Positions 33,814-41,054 of a DNA stretch of 64,000 nucleotides are shown here, piece by piece. This DNA comes from JBJXFE01 sp046153875 (GTDB lineage: Bacteria; Planctomycetota; Phycisphaerae; Phycisphaerales; UBA1924), in the NCBI GenBank assembly GCA_046153875.1, contig JBJXFE010000023.1:62001-126000 (forward strand), read 5' to 3'. The position numbers and the translations under genes are program-made. The notes under the pieces were generated by a model. The model ran no database searches. It was not told where the DNA came from and saw nothing but the letters and a program-made list of their open reading frames with translations. Within the stretch, counting starts at the first letter, position 1. Each line of letters begins with the position of its first letter.

Positions 33814-34323
33814 GTGATCCAGGTCCGGCGCATCACACGCGACGACCCGCTCTATGAGCAGGAGTGCACCCTGCGCGAGGACGTCCTGCTGCGCCCGATC
33901 GGGTACGACATGACGCGGTTCGCGACCGACTTCCCGGGCGTCGAGGAGCGGCTCGAACACTACGTCGCCGTGCTCGACGATCGCGCCGGCCCCAGGGTGA
34001 TCGGGTGCGCCGCGCTCCTCCCGGGCCAACCCGAGAACGGCGCGGGGCGCGTCATGCAGATGGCCGTCAACCTCCAGAGGCAGGGCGAGGGGATCGGTCG
34101 GTGTCTCCTGGCCGCGGTGGAATCCCGCGCGTTCGGTTCGCTGGGCCTCAAGCGCCTGATCGTCCACGCCCAGGAAGTCAACGCCGGGTTCTTCGAGAAG
34201 GTCGGCTGGATCCCCGAACCCGGGAGCTTCATCGAGGCGGGCGTTCCGCACCGGCGGATGGTCATGGAGTTCCAGGCCGGGGACGCCCAGGCCGAGGACG
34301 CGATCGAACCGGATGCAGTGTGA
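33814..34323 (+). CDS. GNAT N-acetyltransferase
   Basis: A 169-residue acetyltransferase of the compact, ElaA/YjcF-like type. The GTG start at 33814 has a GGAGA site seven bases upstream. Motif A of the family, which binds acetyl-CoA, reads MQMAVNLQRQGEGIGRCLL, and motif B contains HAQEVNAGFFEKVGW. It is divergent from the other GNAT gene, with about 100 bases between them, but the two proteins are not closely alike. The substrate is not predictable. Confidence 0.78.
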   Translation: MIQVRRITRDDPLYEQECTLREDVLLRPIGYDMTRFATDFPGVEERLEHYVAVLDDRAGPRVIGCAALLPGQPENGAGRVMQMAVNLQRQGEGIGRCLLAAVESRAFGSLGLKRLIVHAQEVNAGFFEKVGWIPEPGSFIEAGVPHRRMVMEFQAGDAQAEDAIEPDAV

Positions 34324-34497
34324 TCGTCCCGTGGAGTCCACGGCCCGGGCAACGGTCATCGTCGGTGTGCGGGCTCGCGCTCGGGTGAGAATACGTCTGA
34401 AAACGACCGCCCGGACCCCGGGCGCGGTGGGGGTGGCCCCGCACCGCCGGGACCGGAATAATCAGGGGTCGGCGGCGATCGCCCCGGAGTTCTCCCC

Positions 34498-34941
34498 CTG
34501 GACGGCACACGGGACCTCTTCCTGCGGCACGGGTTGCGCTGCACGCGGCAGCGTGAAGCGCTCTACGAGGCGCTGTCGGCGTGCAACGCGCACCCGACAG
34601 CCGAGGAACTGTTCAACCTCGTGCAGCCGAGCGCCGCGGCCGACCAGGGCGAGGCCCTCAGCCTGGCCACCGTTTACAACACGCTGGACGCGTTCGTCTC
34701 GGGCGGGCTGGCCCGGCGGCTCCCCTGCCCCAACGGCCCGGCTCGCTACGACGCCGACATGAATGACCACGTCCATCTCAACCTCGGCGACGGCCGGCTG
34801 GTAGACCTCCCCCACGACCTGAGCGACCGGCTGCTGGGCCAGGTCCAGGCCCCGATCCTCCACGAGATCGAGCGTCGGCTGGGCGTCCGCGTGACCGGAG
34901 TTTCGGTGCAGGTCGCGGCCGACCGCCCCCCCACGGGGTGA
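34498..34941 (+). CDS. Fur-family transcriptional regulator with probable CTG start
   Basis: A 147-residue Fur/PerR/Zur-type metalloregulator. The winged-helix part is clear (LRCTRQREALYEALSA, HPTAEELF, LSLATVYNTLDAFVSGGLARRL), followed by a dimerisation region (DHVHLNLGDGRLVDLP). No ATG, GTG or TTG lies upstream of the conserved LFLRHGLRCT in the open frame. CTG at 34498 has GGAG exactly eight bases before it and gives a complete N-terminal helix, so a CTG start is proposed; the TTG at 34534 would cut off the first helix. Both structural CxxC zinc motifs are missing, and the HHHH-type metal site is reduced to DHVH, so its metal or signal may be unusual. Confidence 0.75.
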   Translation: MDGTRDLFLRHGLRCTRQREALYEALSACNAHPTAEELFNLVQPSAAADQGEALSLATVYNTLDAFVSGGLARRLPCPNGPARYDADMNDHVHLNLGDGRLVDLPHDLSDRLLGQVQAPILHEIERRLGVRVTGVSVQVAADRPPTG

Positions 34942-35064
34942 CGAGCCCGCGAGCTTTCCGGACCTTTCCTGAAGATCTGAGCCCGACCGATCGATAGCAG
35001 ATCGGGGCGTGCGCCCGCGCGCCCGCCCGACGCCGACGGGGAAAGAGAGTCCGGAGGCGCGACC

Positions 35065-35454
35065 GTGGGCCAGACCACCAATCGTCGTCGGTTCGAGCGG
35101 TTCGCGGTGCGCCCGATGTACACGCCCATCGCGGTGCGACTGCTGTCGGAGCGCGAGTTCAGCCGGCTGGGCCACGCCTACGACGTGAGCGAGGGGGGGG
35201 CCCAGTTCGAGCTCGACGATCCCATCGCGCCGGGCACGCCCGTCGAGATACGGCTCGCGCTTCCCGCCGACGACGGCGGCGGCGAAGACGAGCACACCGT
35301 CACGGTGCGCGGGAACGTCGTGTGGGTCAGCCAGGACGCCGACGAACCGGGGCCCGTGCGCCTGGCCGCGGCGTTCCAGTCCTTCGAGGCCGGCGCGGAC
35401 CGAGCACGGCTTCTCGGGGTGCTGTCGAGCGGGCGGTACGCCCGGGCCGCGTGA
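35065..35454 (+). CDS. PilZ domain protein
   Basis: A 129-residue PilZ-like protein. The motif RRRFERFAV near the N-terminus and the later DVSEGGAQFEL match the c-di-GMP-binding RxxxR and D/NxSxxG signatures. The GTG start has GGAGG ten bases upstream. Such proteins pass the c-di-GMP signal to motility, secretion or polysaccharide machineries. No GGDEF or EAL protein is nearby. Confidence 0.78.
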   Translation: MGQTTNRRRFERFAVRPMYTPIAVRLLSEREFSRLGHAYDVSEGGAQFELDDPIAPGTPVEIRLALPADDGGGEDEHTVTVRGNVVWVSQDADEPGPVRLAAAFQSFEAGADRARLLGVLSSGRYARAA

Positions 35455-35475
35455 CCATCCGCGTCGGCGTGGCGC

Positions 35476-36150
35476 TCAGCGGTTCGCGCCGAGTTCCGCG
35501 TTGATCGCGTCCATCTGATCGGTGACGCTCTTGAGGGCGGCCTCGCTGTCCGCGAGAGAGAGCTCGCGCACCTGCATCACGCGCTGGAGCACGGCGATGC
35601 GCGACGGGTCCTGACGGGCCTGCTGGGCCGCGTCGTGGTTGCGCTTGGCCTGATCCAGCAGTTGCTTCTGGTCCGCCAGCTCGCGGCTGAGCCGCTCGCG
35701 CTCGACATCGAGGTCGGCCAGGCGCTTGCGCTTGGCCTCGATCTCCGCGGCTCGGACGGGGTCGACCGCAGGAGCGGCCGGGCGATGAACGATCTCGCGC
35801 GCCGGGCTGCCCGCGGGCAGGTCGAGCTGCACGCTGGGGCGCTGGGCTTCGTTCGTAAAGGCGAGCGTCGGTCCGTCACCCGTGTTTGTCACCTTCAGCG
35901 ACGTGCTGCCGCTCTCGTCGTACAGGGCGAGGTCGCCCGCGAGCACCTTGGCGGAATCCACCGTGTCGGCCTTGATAATGCCGGCGAGGATCGTGCCGGC
36001 CTCGATGATGTCGGCCTTGATGCGCGTGGGCTTAGGCTGCGCCGCGGCCAGCCCGAGCGCGACGCCGATCAGCGCCGCGGTGGTCACCAGAATCTTCAAG
36101 CGCCGGTTCTCGACTTCGAGGCGCGCCACCCGCTGTTCAATGCTGGCCAT
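35476..36150 (-). CDS. membrane-anchored coiled-coil protein
   Basis: A 224-residue protein that I do not recognise. A short helix (MASIEQRVARLEVENRRLKI) leads into one transmembrane segment at about 21-37 (VTTAALIGVALGLAAA). The next part (about 38-100) has short repeats such as ADIIEAGTILAGIIKADTV and LYDESGSTSLKV, which look like a small beta-solenoid. Residues about 128-220 form a charged coiled coil. The layout suggests an oligomeric surface or periplasmic scaffold anchored at the N-terminus. It is convergent with the PilZ gene, 21 bases apart. Confidence 0.6.
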   Translation of the reverse strand: MASIEQRVARLEVENRRLKILVTTAALIGVALGLAAAQPKPTRIKADIIEAGTILAGIIKADTVDSAKVLAGDLALYDESGSTSLKVTNTGDGPTLAFTNEAQRPSVQLDLPAGSPAREIVHRPAAPAVDPVRAAEIEAKRKRLADLDVERERLSRELADQKQLLDQAKRNHDAAQQARQDPSRIAVLQRVMQVRELSLADSEAALKSVTDQMDAINAELGANR

Positions 36151-36457
36151 CGCTGATCACCCTCCCGTTTGCTCGTCCTTGAGGCGGCGCGACACGATCG
36201 TGCCCCGCACGCGGCCGTGCGTATCCCGAGACCCGGCAGGCGGTTGCGACCACACGCGGAACCCACCCCCCGATGCACCGGAGGTAAAGGGTACCACGAT
36301 TCCCCGGCCACGGCCCACCGAATTCGGGGCGGTAATCCGCGCGGAGATTATGCGGACGTTCGGGGCTACCGCCGCGCCCATGAGGCGATCGCTCATAGGT
36401 GGCCGACCCGCACGTGGTTATCCGATGCTGTGGACGCCCGGATCGCCCGGGCGTCCC
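36151..36457 (+). other. intergenic region between divergent genes
   Basis: These 307 bases separate the coiled-coil gene and the S8 protease gene. They must hold both promoters, but no convincing hexamer pair was found. In-frame ATGs of the protease at 36380 and 36425 fall here. No RNA gene or repeat was recognised. Confidence 0.4.
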
Positions 36458-39199
36458 ATGAATCGCCAGACACCCCACGACAAGCCCCGGCCCACGAGCG
36501 AGCTCGGAGCCTTGATCGAGCTGTTGGAGCCCCGCGAGCTCTTGGCGATCGACGTGCCGTGGGTCAACGGGCCGCTCTGGATCACGACGACGGCGTCCGC
36601 CGTGCCGCTGGGCCTGCCCTCGGCCACGGTGTCCACCGGCGGCGGGTGGGGATCGGGCGGCCTGGGCTTCTGGGACGACGGGCCGGCCGAATCGCTGATC
36701 AGCCTCGACGCGTTCCGCAACGACCCGCGGTTCGCTGGGATCGACGGTCACGGTGGCGCCGTGGCCGTGCTCGACACCGGGATCGACCTCAATCACCCGT
36801 TCTTCGGTCCGGACGCGGACGGCGACGGCGTGGCCGACCGGATCGTCTACCACCAGGACTTCGCCAATGGCGATGCGAGCGCGGCCGACTTCAACGGGCA
36901 CGGGTCGCACGTCTCGAGCATCATCGGGTCGGGCGACCCGACCCGTCCCGGCGTCGCGCCCGGCGCGGATCTGATCCACCTGAAGGTCTTCACCGACGCG
37001 GGGCCGGGGACGTTCGCGTTCGTCGAGCGGGCGCTGCAATGGGTCGTAACGAACGCCGTCGCCCGGGACATCGTTGCGGTGAACATGTCGCTGGTGGACT
37101 CGCAGAACCACGCCGGCGCGATCTCTCTCTACGGCATCGGCGACGAGTTGCGGGCGCTCGCGGAACTGGGCGTGATCGTCGTGTCCGCCGCGGGCAACGC
37201 TTTCTCGTCGTTCGCGGGCGCTCCCGGCGTCGCGTACCCGGCGGCCGATCCGTGGTCGCTCGCGGTCGGCGCCGTCTTCTCACAGTCGATCGGGGGCGTG
37301 ACGTACGGCAGCGGGGCGCAGGCGTTCTCCAGCGGGCCGGACCGGCTCGCGCCGTTTTCGCAGCGCTCCGTGTCGCTCATCGACATCTTCGCGCCCGGCG
37401 CCCCGGTCTCGGCCGCCGGCCCGACCGGCGGCACGATGACGCTGCACGGCACGAGCCAGGCCGCTCCGCACGTTGCCGGGGTCGTCGCGCTGCTCCAGCA
37501 ACTCGCGCAGAGCGTCCTGGGCCGCAAGTTGAGCTTCGGCGAGTTCCGCGACCTGCTGGCCGAGACCGGCGACGTCGTTATCGACGGCGACGACGAGGAC
37601 GACAATGTCCCCAATACCGGGGCCGCGTTCCGGCGGCTCGACGTGCTGGCCCTGGCCGAGGCGGTGCTCTCGTCCGCCCCGCCGCAGAACGCCGAGATCG
37701 CGGTGCGCGACAGCGGCGCGAACGTGATCGACGGCACGGGGCATGTGACGTTCGACCCCACGCAGCAGGGCACGCCCGTCTTCCGCACGATCACCGTGGT
37801 CAACCTCGGACTCGAGCCCCTGACCCTCGCGGAGTTCACGACCCCGGCGGGGTTCTCGGTCGTCTCGGGATTCGGCGCGGCGACGCTCGCCGCCGGGGCC
37901 TCGACCGCGTTCACCGTGCGCCTCAACGCGACCGGTGTCGGCACGATCACGGGCACGCTTTCGTTCGAGAACAACGACGCGGACGAGAACACGTTCGACA
38001 TCGTGCTGACCGGGGCCGTTTCGGGGCCGACGACGTTCATCGACGACGGCGGCGCCGGCTTCACGCAGGTCGGCCCGTGGACGACGACCGCCGGGGGGTA
38101 CCTGAACGACGGACGCACGACGCCGAGCGGCGGCGGCGCGAACATCGCCGCGTGGACGTTCCCCGCCCTTCCGGCGGGCCTCTACCGCGTCAGCGTGACG
38201 TTCGCCCCCGAGACCACCCATGCCACGAACGCGTTGTTCACCATCCACAACGGCGCGATCACCGCGGGCAAGCGGTTCATGAATCAGCGCGTCGCGCCGG
38301 ACGACCGTACGGACCAGGGCCGCGCCTGGGAGGACGTGGGCGTCTTCCATCTCAACGCGGGCCATCCGCTGATCGTGCGGCTCACGAACAAGGCGAACGG
38401 GCCCGTGATCGCGGACGGCGTGCGCGTCGAGCGGGTCGGCAACCTGCCGGCCGGGCCTGAGGTCATGCTCTTCCAGGGCGAAACGGAGCTGGGCGACGGC
38501 ATCGGGGCCGTCGGCTTCGGCGTCACCGCGGCGCTCACCTCCGTCACACGCGTCTTCACCGTCGCCAACGTCGGCGGCGCGAACCTCGTGCTCAATCCCG
38601 CGATCACGCTCCCCGCGGGGTACGCGCTCGCCGCGGGGCTCGGCTCAACGGTGCTCGCGCCCGGAACGACCGCGATGTTCAGCGTACGCCTCGTCGCGGC
38701 CTCGGTCGGCGCGTTCTCCGGTGGCCTGGTTCTGGACAACAACGACGCGAACGAAGGGCCGTTCAACGTCACCCTGACCGGTTCCGTCGCGGCGATCTTC
38801 CGCGACGACGGAGACCCGGGATTCGCCTCCGTCGGCACGTGGTCGGTCACGTCCGGTGGGCACCTTAACGACACGCGCTCGGCGGGGAGCGGAACCGGGT
38901 CCGGCGCCGCGACGTGGACCTTCGCGGGGCTGACCGCGGGTCGCTACCGCGTGAGCATCACCTACAAGCCGGGCGGCACCCGCGCGACAAACGCGCCCAT
39001 CACGCTGTTCAACGGCGCCACATCGCTCGGGACCATCGCCGTCAACCAGCGTCTGCTCATCCAGCACCGCTTCGACGCGAACCGCTGGTGGCGCGACCTG
39101 GGCGAGTTCGACATCACGTCGGGGACGCTCGTCCTGCGCCTGAACAACCTGGCGAACGGCTCGGTCGTGGCCGACGGCGTGCGCATCGAACCGCTGTGA
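36458..39199 (+). CDS. secreted subtilisin-like (S8) serine protease with LEPRELL tag and golvesin-like C-terminal repeats
   Basis: A 913-residue surface protease. The N-terminus has no ordinary signal peptide; residues 22-29 read LLEPRELL, the LEPR-type motif seen near the N-terminus of many planctomycete surface proteins. The catalytic triad is D106 (AVLDTGIDLNHPFF), H148 (NGHGSHVSSI) and S333 (HGTSQAAPHVAG). C-terminal to it lie two copies of a unit: a choice-of-anchor D/Hydin-like beta domain (FRTITVVNLGLEPLTLAEF and its repeat) followed by a golvesin-type domain (DDGGAGFTQVGPWTTTAGGY; DDGDPGFASVGTWSVTSGGH). Starts at 36425 or 36380 are also possible. Confidence 0.85.
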   Translation: MNRQTPHDKPRPTSELGALIELLEPRELLAIDVPWVNGPLWITTTASAVPLGLPSATVSTGGGWGSGGLGFWDDGPAESLISLDAFRNDPRFAGIDGHGGAVAVLDTGIDLNHPFFGPDADGDGVADRIVYHQDFANGDASAADFNGHGSHVSSIIGSGDPTRPGVAPGADLIHLKVFTDAGPGTFAFVERALQWVVTNAVARDIVAVNMSLVDSQNHAGAISLYGIGDELRALAELGVIVVSAAGNAFSSFAGAPGVAYPAADPWSLAVGAVFSQSIGGVTYGSGAQAFSSGPDRLAPFSQRSVSLIDIFAPGAPVSAAGPTGGTMTLHGTSQAAPHVAGVVALLQQLAQSVLGRKLSFGEFRDLLAETGDVVIDGDDEDDNVPNTGAAFRRLDVLALAEAVLSSAPPQNAEIAVRDSGANVIDGTGHVTFDPTQQGTPVFRTITVVNLGLEPLTLAEFTTPAGFSVVSGFGAATLAAGASTAFTVRLNATGVGTITGTLSFENNDADENTFDIVLTGAVSGPTTFIDDGGAGFTQVGPWTTTAGGYLNDGRTTPSGGGANIAAWTFPALPAGLYRVSVTFAPETTHATNALFTIHNGAITAGKRFMNQRVAPDDRTDQGRAWEDVGVFHLNAGHPLIVRLTNKANGPVIADGVRVERVGNLPAGPEVMLFQGETELGDGIGAVGFGVTAALTSVTRVFTVANVGGANLVLNPAITLPAGYALAAGLGSTVLAPGTTAMFSVRLVAASVGAFSGGLVLDNNDANEGPFNVTLTGSVAAIFRDDGDPGFASVGTWSVTSGGHLNDTRSAGSGTGSGAATWTFAGLTAGRYRVSITYKPGGTRATNAPITLFNGATSLGTIAVNQRLLIQHRFDANRWWRDLGEFDITSGTLVLRLNNLANGSVVADGVRIEPL

Positions 39200-39206
39200 T
39201 GGCGGT

Positions 39207-40550
39207 TCACCGCCCCCCGCGCTCCATCAACCGGCGCATCTGCTCGATCTGCGTCTGGATCATCGCCTTCATCATGGGGCGCATCTGTTTCACCCCGCCG
39301 CGCGGCAGCCCCTCGCTCTCGGGCGTGATGGTGATGGCCGCGAACCACGTGTCGTCGCCGGCGGTGTAGCCCAGCTCGCCCAGCCGCGTCTCGAGGTCCG
39401 GCAGGTGCCCCGCGCCGTAGATGATGCCGACGGTGCGGACACCCGGCTCGCGCTCGAGGATCCCGTTCAGGTCCCCGATGACCACCGAGTTGCGGTCGAG
39501 CAGGATGACGTTCATCATCGCGTTCATGCCGCCCGGCATGACCTTGAACAACTCGTCCGCGCGCGAGAGCATCTCCACGAGCATGAGCTTGAACATTGCA
39601 CGCCCCTGGGGGCTCGACGCGATCATCCTGATGACCACGCCGGCGAGCTTGCCCATGAACGAGCTTCCGTCGAGCATGGTGAAGAGCGCCCCGCCGTCCG
39701 CCCCGGCCTCCTCCAGGCGGCGCTGCACCTGGTCGATCGAAAGGTCGCTGTTGCGCCAGTTCGGCTTGTCGTGGCGCATCGCCTCGAGCTGGAACACGAG
39801 CCCGAACGCGTCGGCGAGCTGCTCCTGGATGCCGTCGCCCTCGCCGCGCTCCTCGCGCGTGACCGGCTTCTGCGTCGAATACTTCAGGTCCGTCGCGTTG
39901 CCCTCGCCCCCCTCGGCCCCGTCCGCGCCGAGGCTGATGAAGTCGATCGGTGCGGCCCGGCGCGGACGCCGCTTCTCGCCCTCGGCGGTCGGGGGCGGCG
40001 CGGGCGGGTCCGGCACGTACGCGATCGCGTTCCCCCAGGCGTCGCGCATCGCGAGCCGCACCAGCGACGCGATGTTCTCGTCCAGGCCGTCGCCGAGCGT
40101 CTCGATAGACGCCGGGTATACCCCGGTCTCGGCCTTGCGCTTCTCGGCGACCACGGCCAGGAAGCGCAGGCGACGTTCGGTCTTCTTGGCGCGGGCCGCG
40201 TCGTCCAGCTCGCCGTCGTGCACCTCGGCCCCTGAGCCCGCGGGCTTGACCTGCTCGAAGAGCACCACGTCCTTCGCATCAAGAAACGCCTGGAGCCCGT
40301 CGTAGAAGGACTGGTCGGCGATATGGACCGCGCCCACGAGCCAGACGGCGGGCTTGGCGGGATCGCCCGGCGTGAACCGACGCGCGGCGACTTCCAGCGT
40401 GGCCGAGTCGCCGCCGCGAGCGTCGGTCACGCGGAGATAGGGGCGCGGTGCGCCATCGTCCTGGGCGCGCGCGGAACTCGGGCACCACACCGACGCCGCC
40501 AGCACCGCCGCCGCGAACCCCAGACACCCGGCCGAACGCACCTGCTCCAT
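39207..40550 (-). CDS. TraB/GumN-like protein with inserted type II pseudopilin G-like domain
   Basis: A 447-residue exported protein (signal peptide about 1-30, VRSAGCLGFAAAVLAASVWC). The N-terminal VWLVGAVHIADQSFYDGLQ, the later HDKPNWRNSDLSIDQVQRRL and the C-terminal VRTVGIIYGAGHLPDLETRL are typical of the TraB/PrgY/GumN family, proposed metal-dependent proteases. Between them, at about 120-240, lies a segment like the globular part of GspG: EKRKAETGVYPASIETL, MRDAWGNAIAYVPDP and DFISLGADGAEGGEGNATDL. It lacks the prepilin N-terminal helix. The start at 40550 has GGGAG eight bases upstream. Such an insertion is unusual and may give calcium binding or secretion-system docking. Confidence 0.72.
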   Translation of the reverse strand: MEQVRSAGCLGFAAAVLAASVWCPSSARAQDDGAPRPYLRVTDARGGDSATLEVAARRFTPGDPAKPAVWLVGAVHIADQSFYDGLQAFLDAKDVVLFEQVKPAGSGAEVHDGELDDAARAKKTERRLRFLAVVAEKRKAETGVYPASIETLGDGLDENIASLVRLAMRDAWGNAIAYVPDPPAPPPTAEGEKRRPRRAAPIDFISLGADGAEGGEGNATDLKYSTQKPVTREERGEGDGIQEQLADAFGLVFQLEAMRHDKPNWRNSDLSIDQVQRRLEEAGADGGALFTMLDGSSFMGKLAGVVIRMIASSPQGRAMFKLMLVEMLSRADELFKVMPGGMNAMMNVILLDRNSVVIGDLNGILEREPGVRTVGIIYGAGHLPDLETRLGELGYTAGDDTWFAAITITPESEGLPRGGVKQMRPMMKAMIQTQIEQMRRLMERGGR

Positions 40551-40625
40551 CGTGGCGACTCCCGGTCGGCCCATCCGCGGGGCCGCGTCTCATCGTAGGT
40601 GATACCGGGTGGCCCCTGTCCAGCG

Positions 40626-41054
40626 TTACGCGGCGATCCGGCGCGTGGCGTCCTGGAGCTTCAGGACGAACCGATCCACACGCTCGTCGTCGCCGACACC
40701 GCGATGGGCCTTGACCGCCTCGTTCAGCGCGTGCTCGCTGAGCAGAATCGCCGTGGGCACGGCCTGGCCGTGCGCCGCGGCCAACTCGCGCACGAGGGCA
40801 CGGTCCGCGCGCGAGAGCCCGAGTGCACGCGACAGGATGCGGAACGCCTCGTCGCCCGGGTCGTCGGGCCTCGACCGCCGCCATACCACGACGGCCACCG
40901 CGATGACGATGCAGGCCCCGGCGATCGCCAGCAGACTCGCCCAGGGGATAACGAGCGCCGCGGGCGTCGCATTGGGATCGACGAACTCGATCACGCCTTC
41001 GCGCGTCGGGGCGACGAGCATCGCGACTACAAAGTGAAGCCCCGCGGCGATCAT
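40626..41054 (-). CDS. small membrane protein coupled to the HEAT-repeat gene
   Basis: A 142-residue protein of unknown function. One long hydrophobic segment (about residues 32-56, LVIPWASLLAIAGACIVIAVAVV) is followed by a cytoplasmic helical region of about 85 residues (RILSRALGLSRADRALVRELAAA...), which looks like a small helical-repeat domain. The start overlaps the stop of the HEAT-repeat gene in an ATGA, so the pair is co-translated and the products may form a membrane complex. Confidence 0.6.
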   Translation of the reverse strand: MIAAGLHFVVAMLVAPTREGVIEFVDPNATPAALVIPWASLLAIAGACIVIAVAVVVWRRSRPDDPGDEAFRILSRALGLSRADRALVRELAAAHGQAVPTAILLSEHALNEAVKAHRGVGDDERVDRFVLKLQDATRRIAA

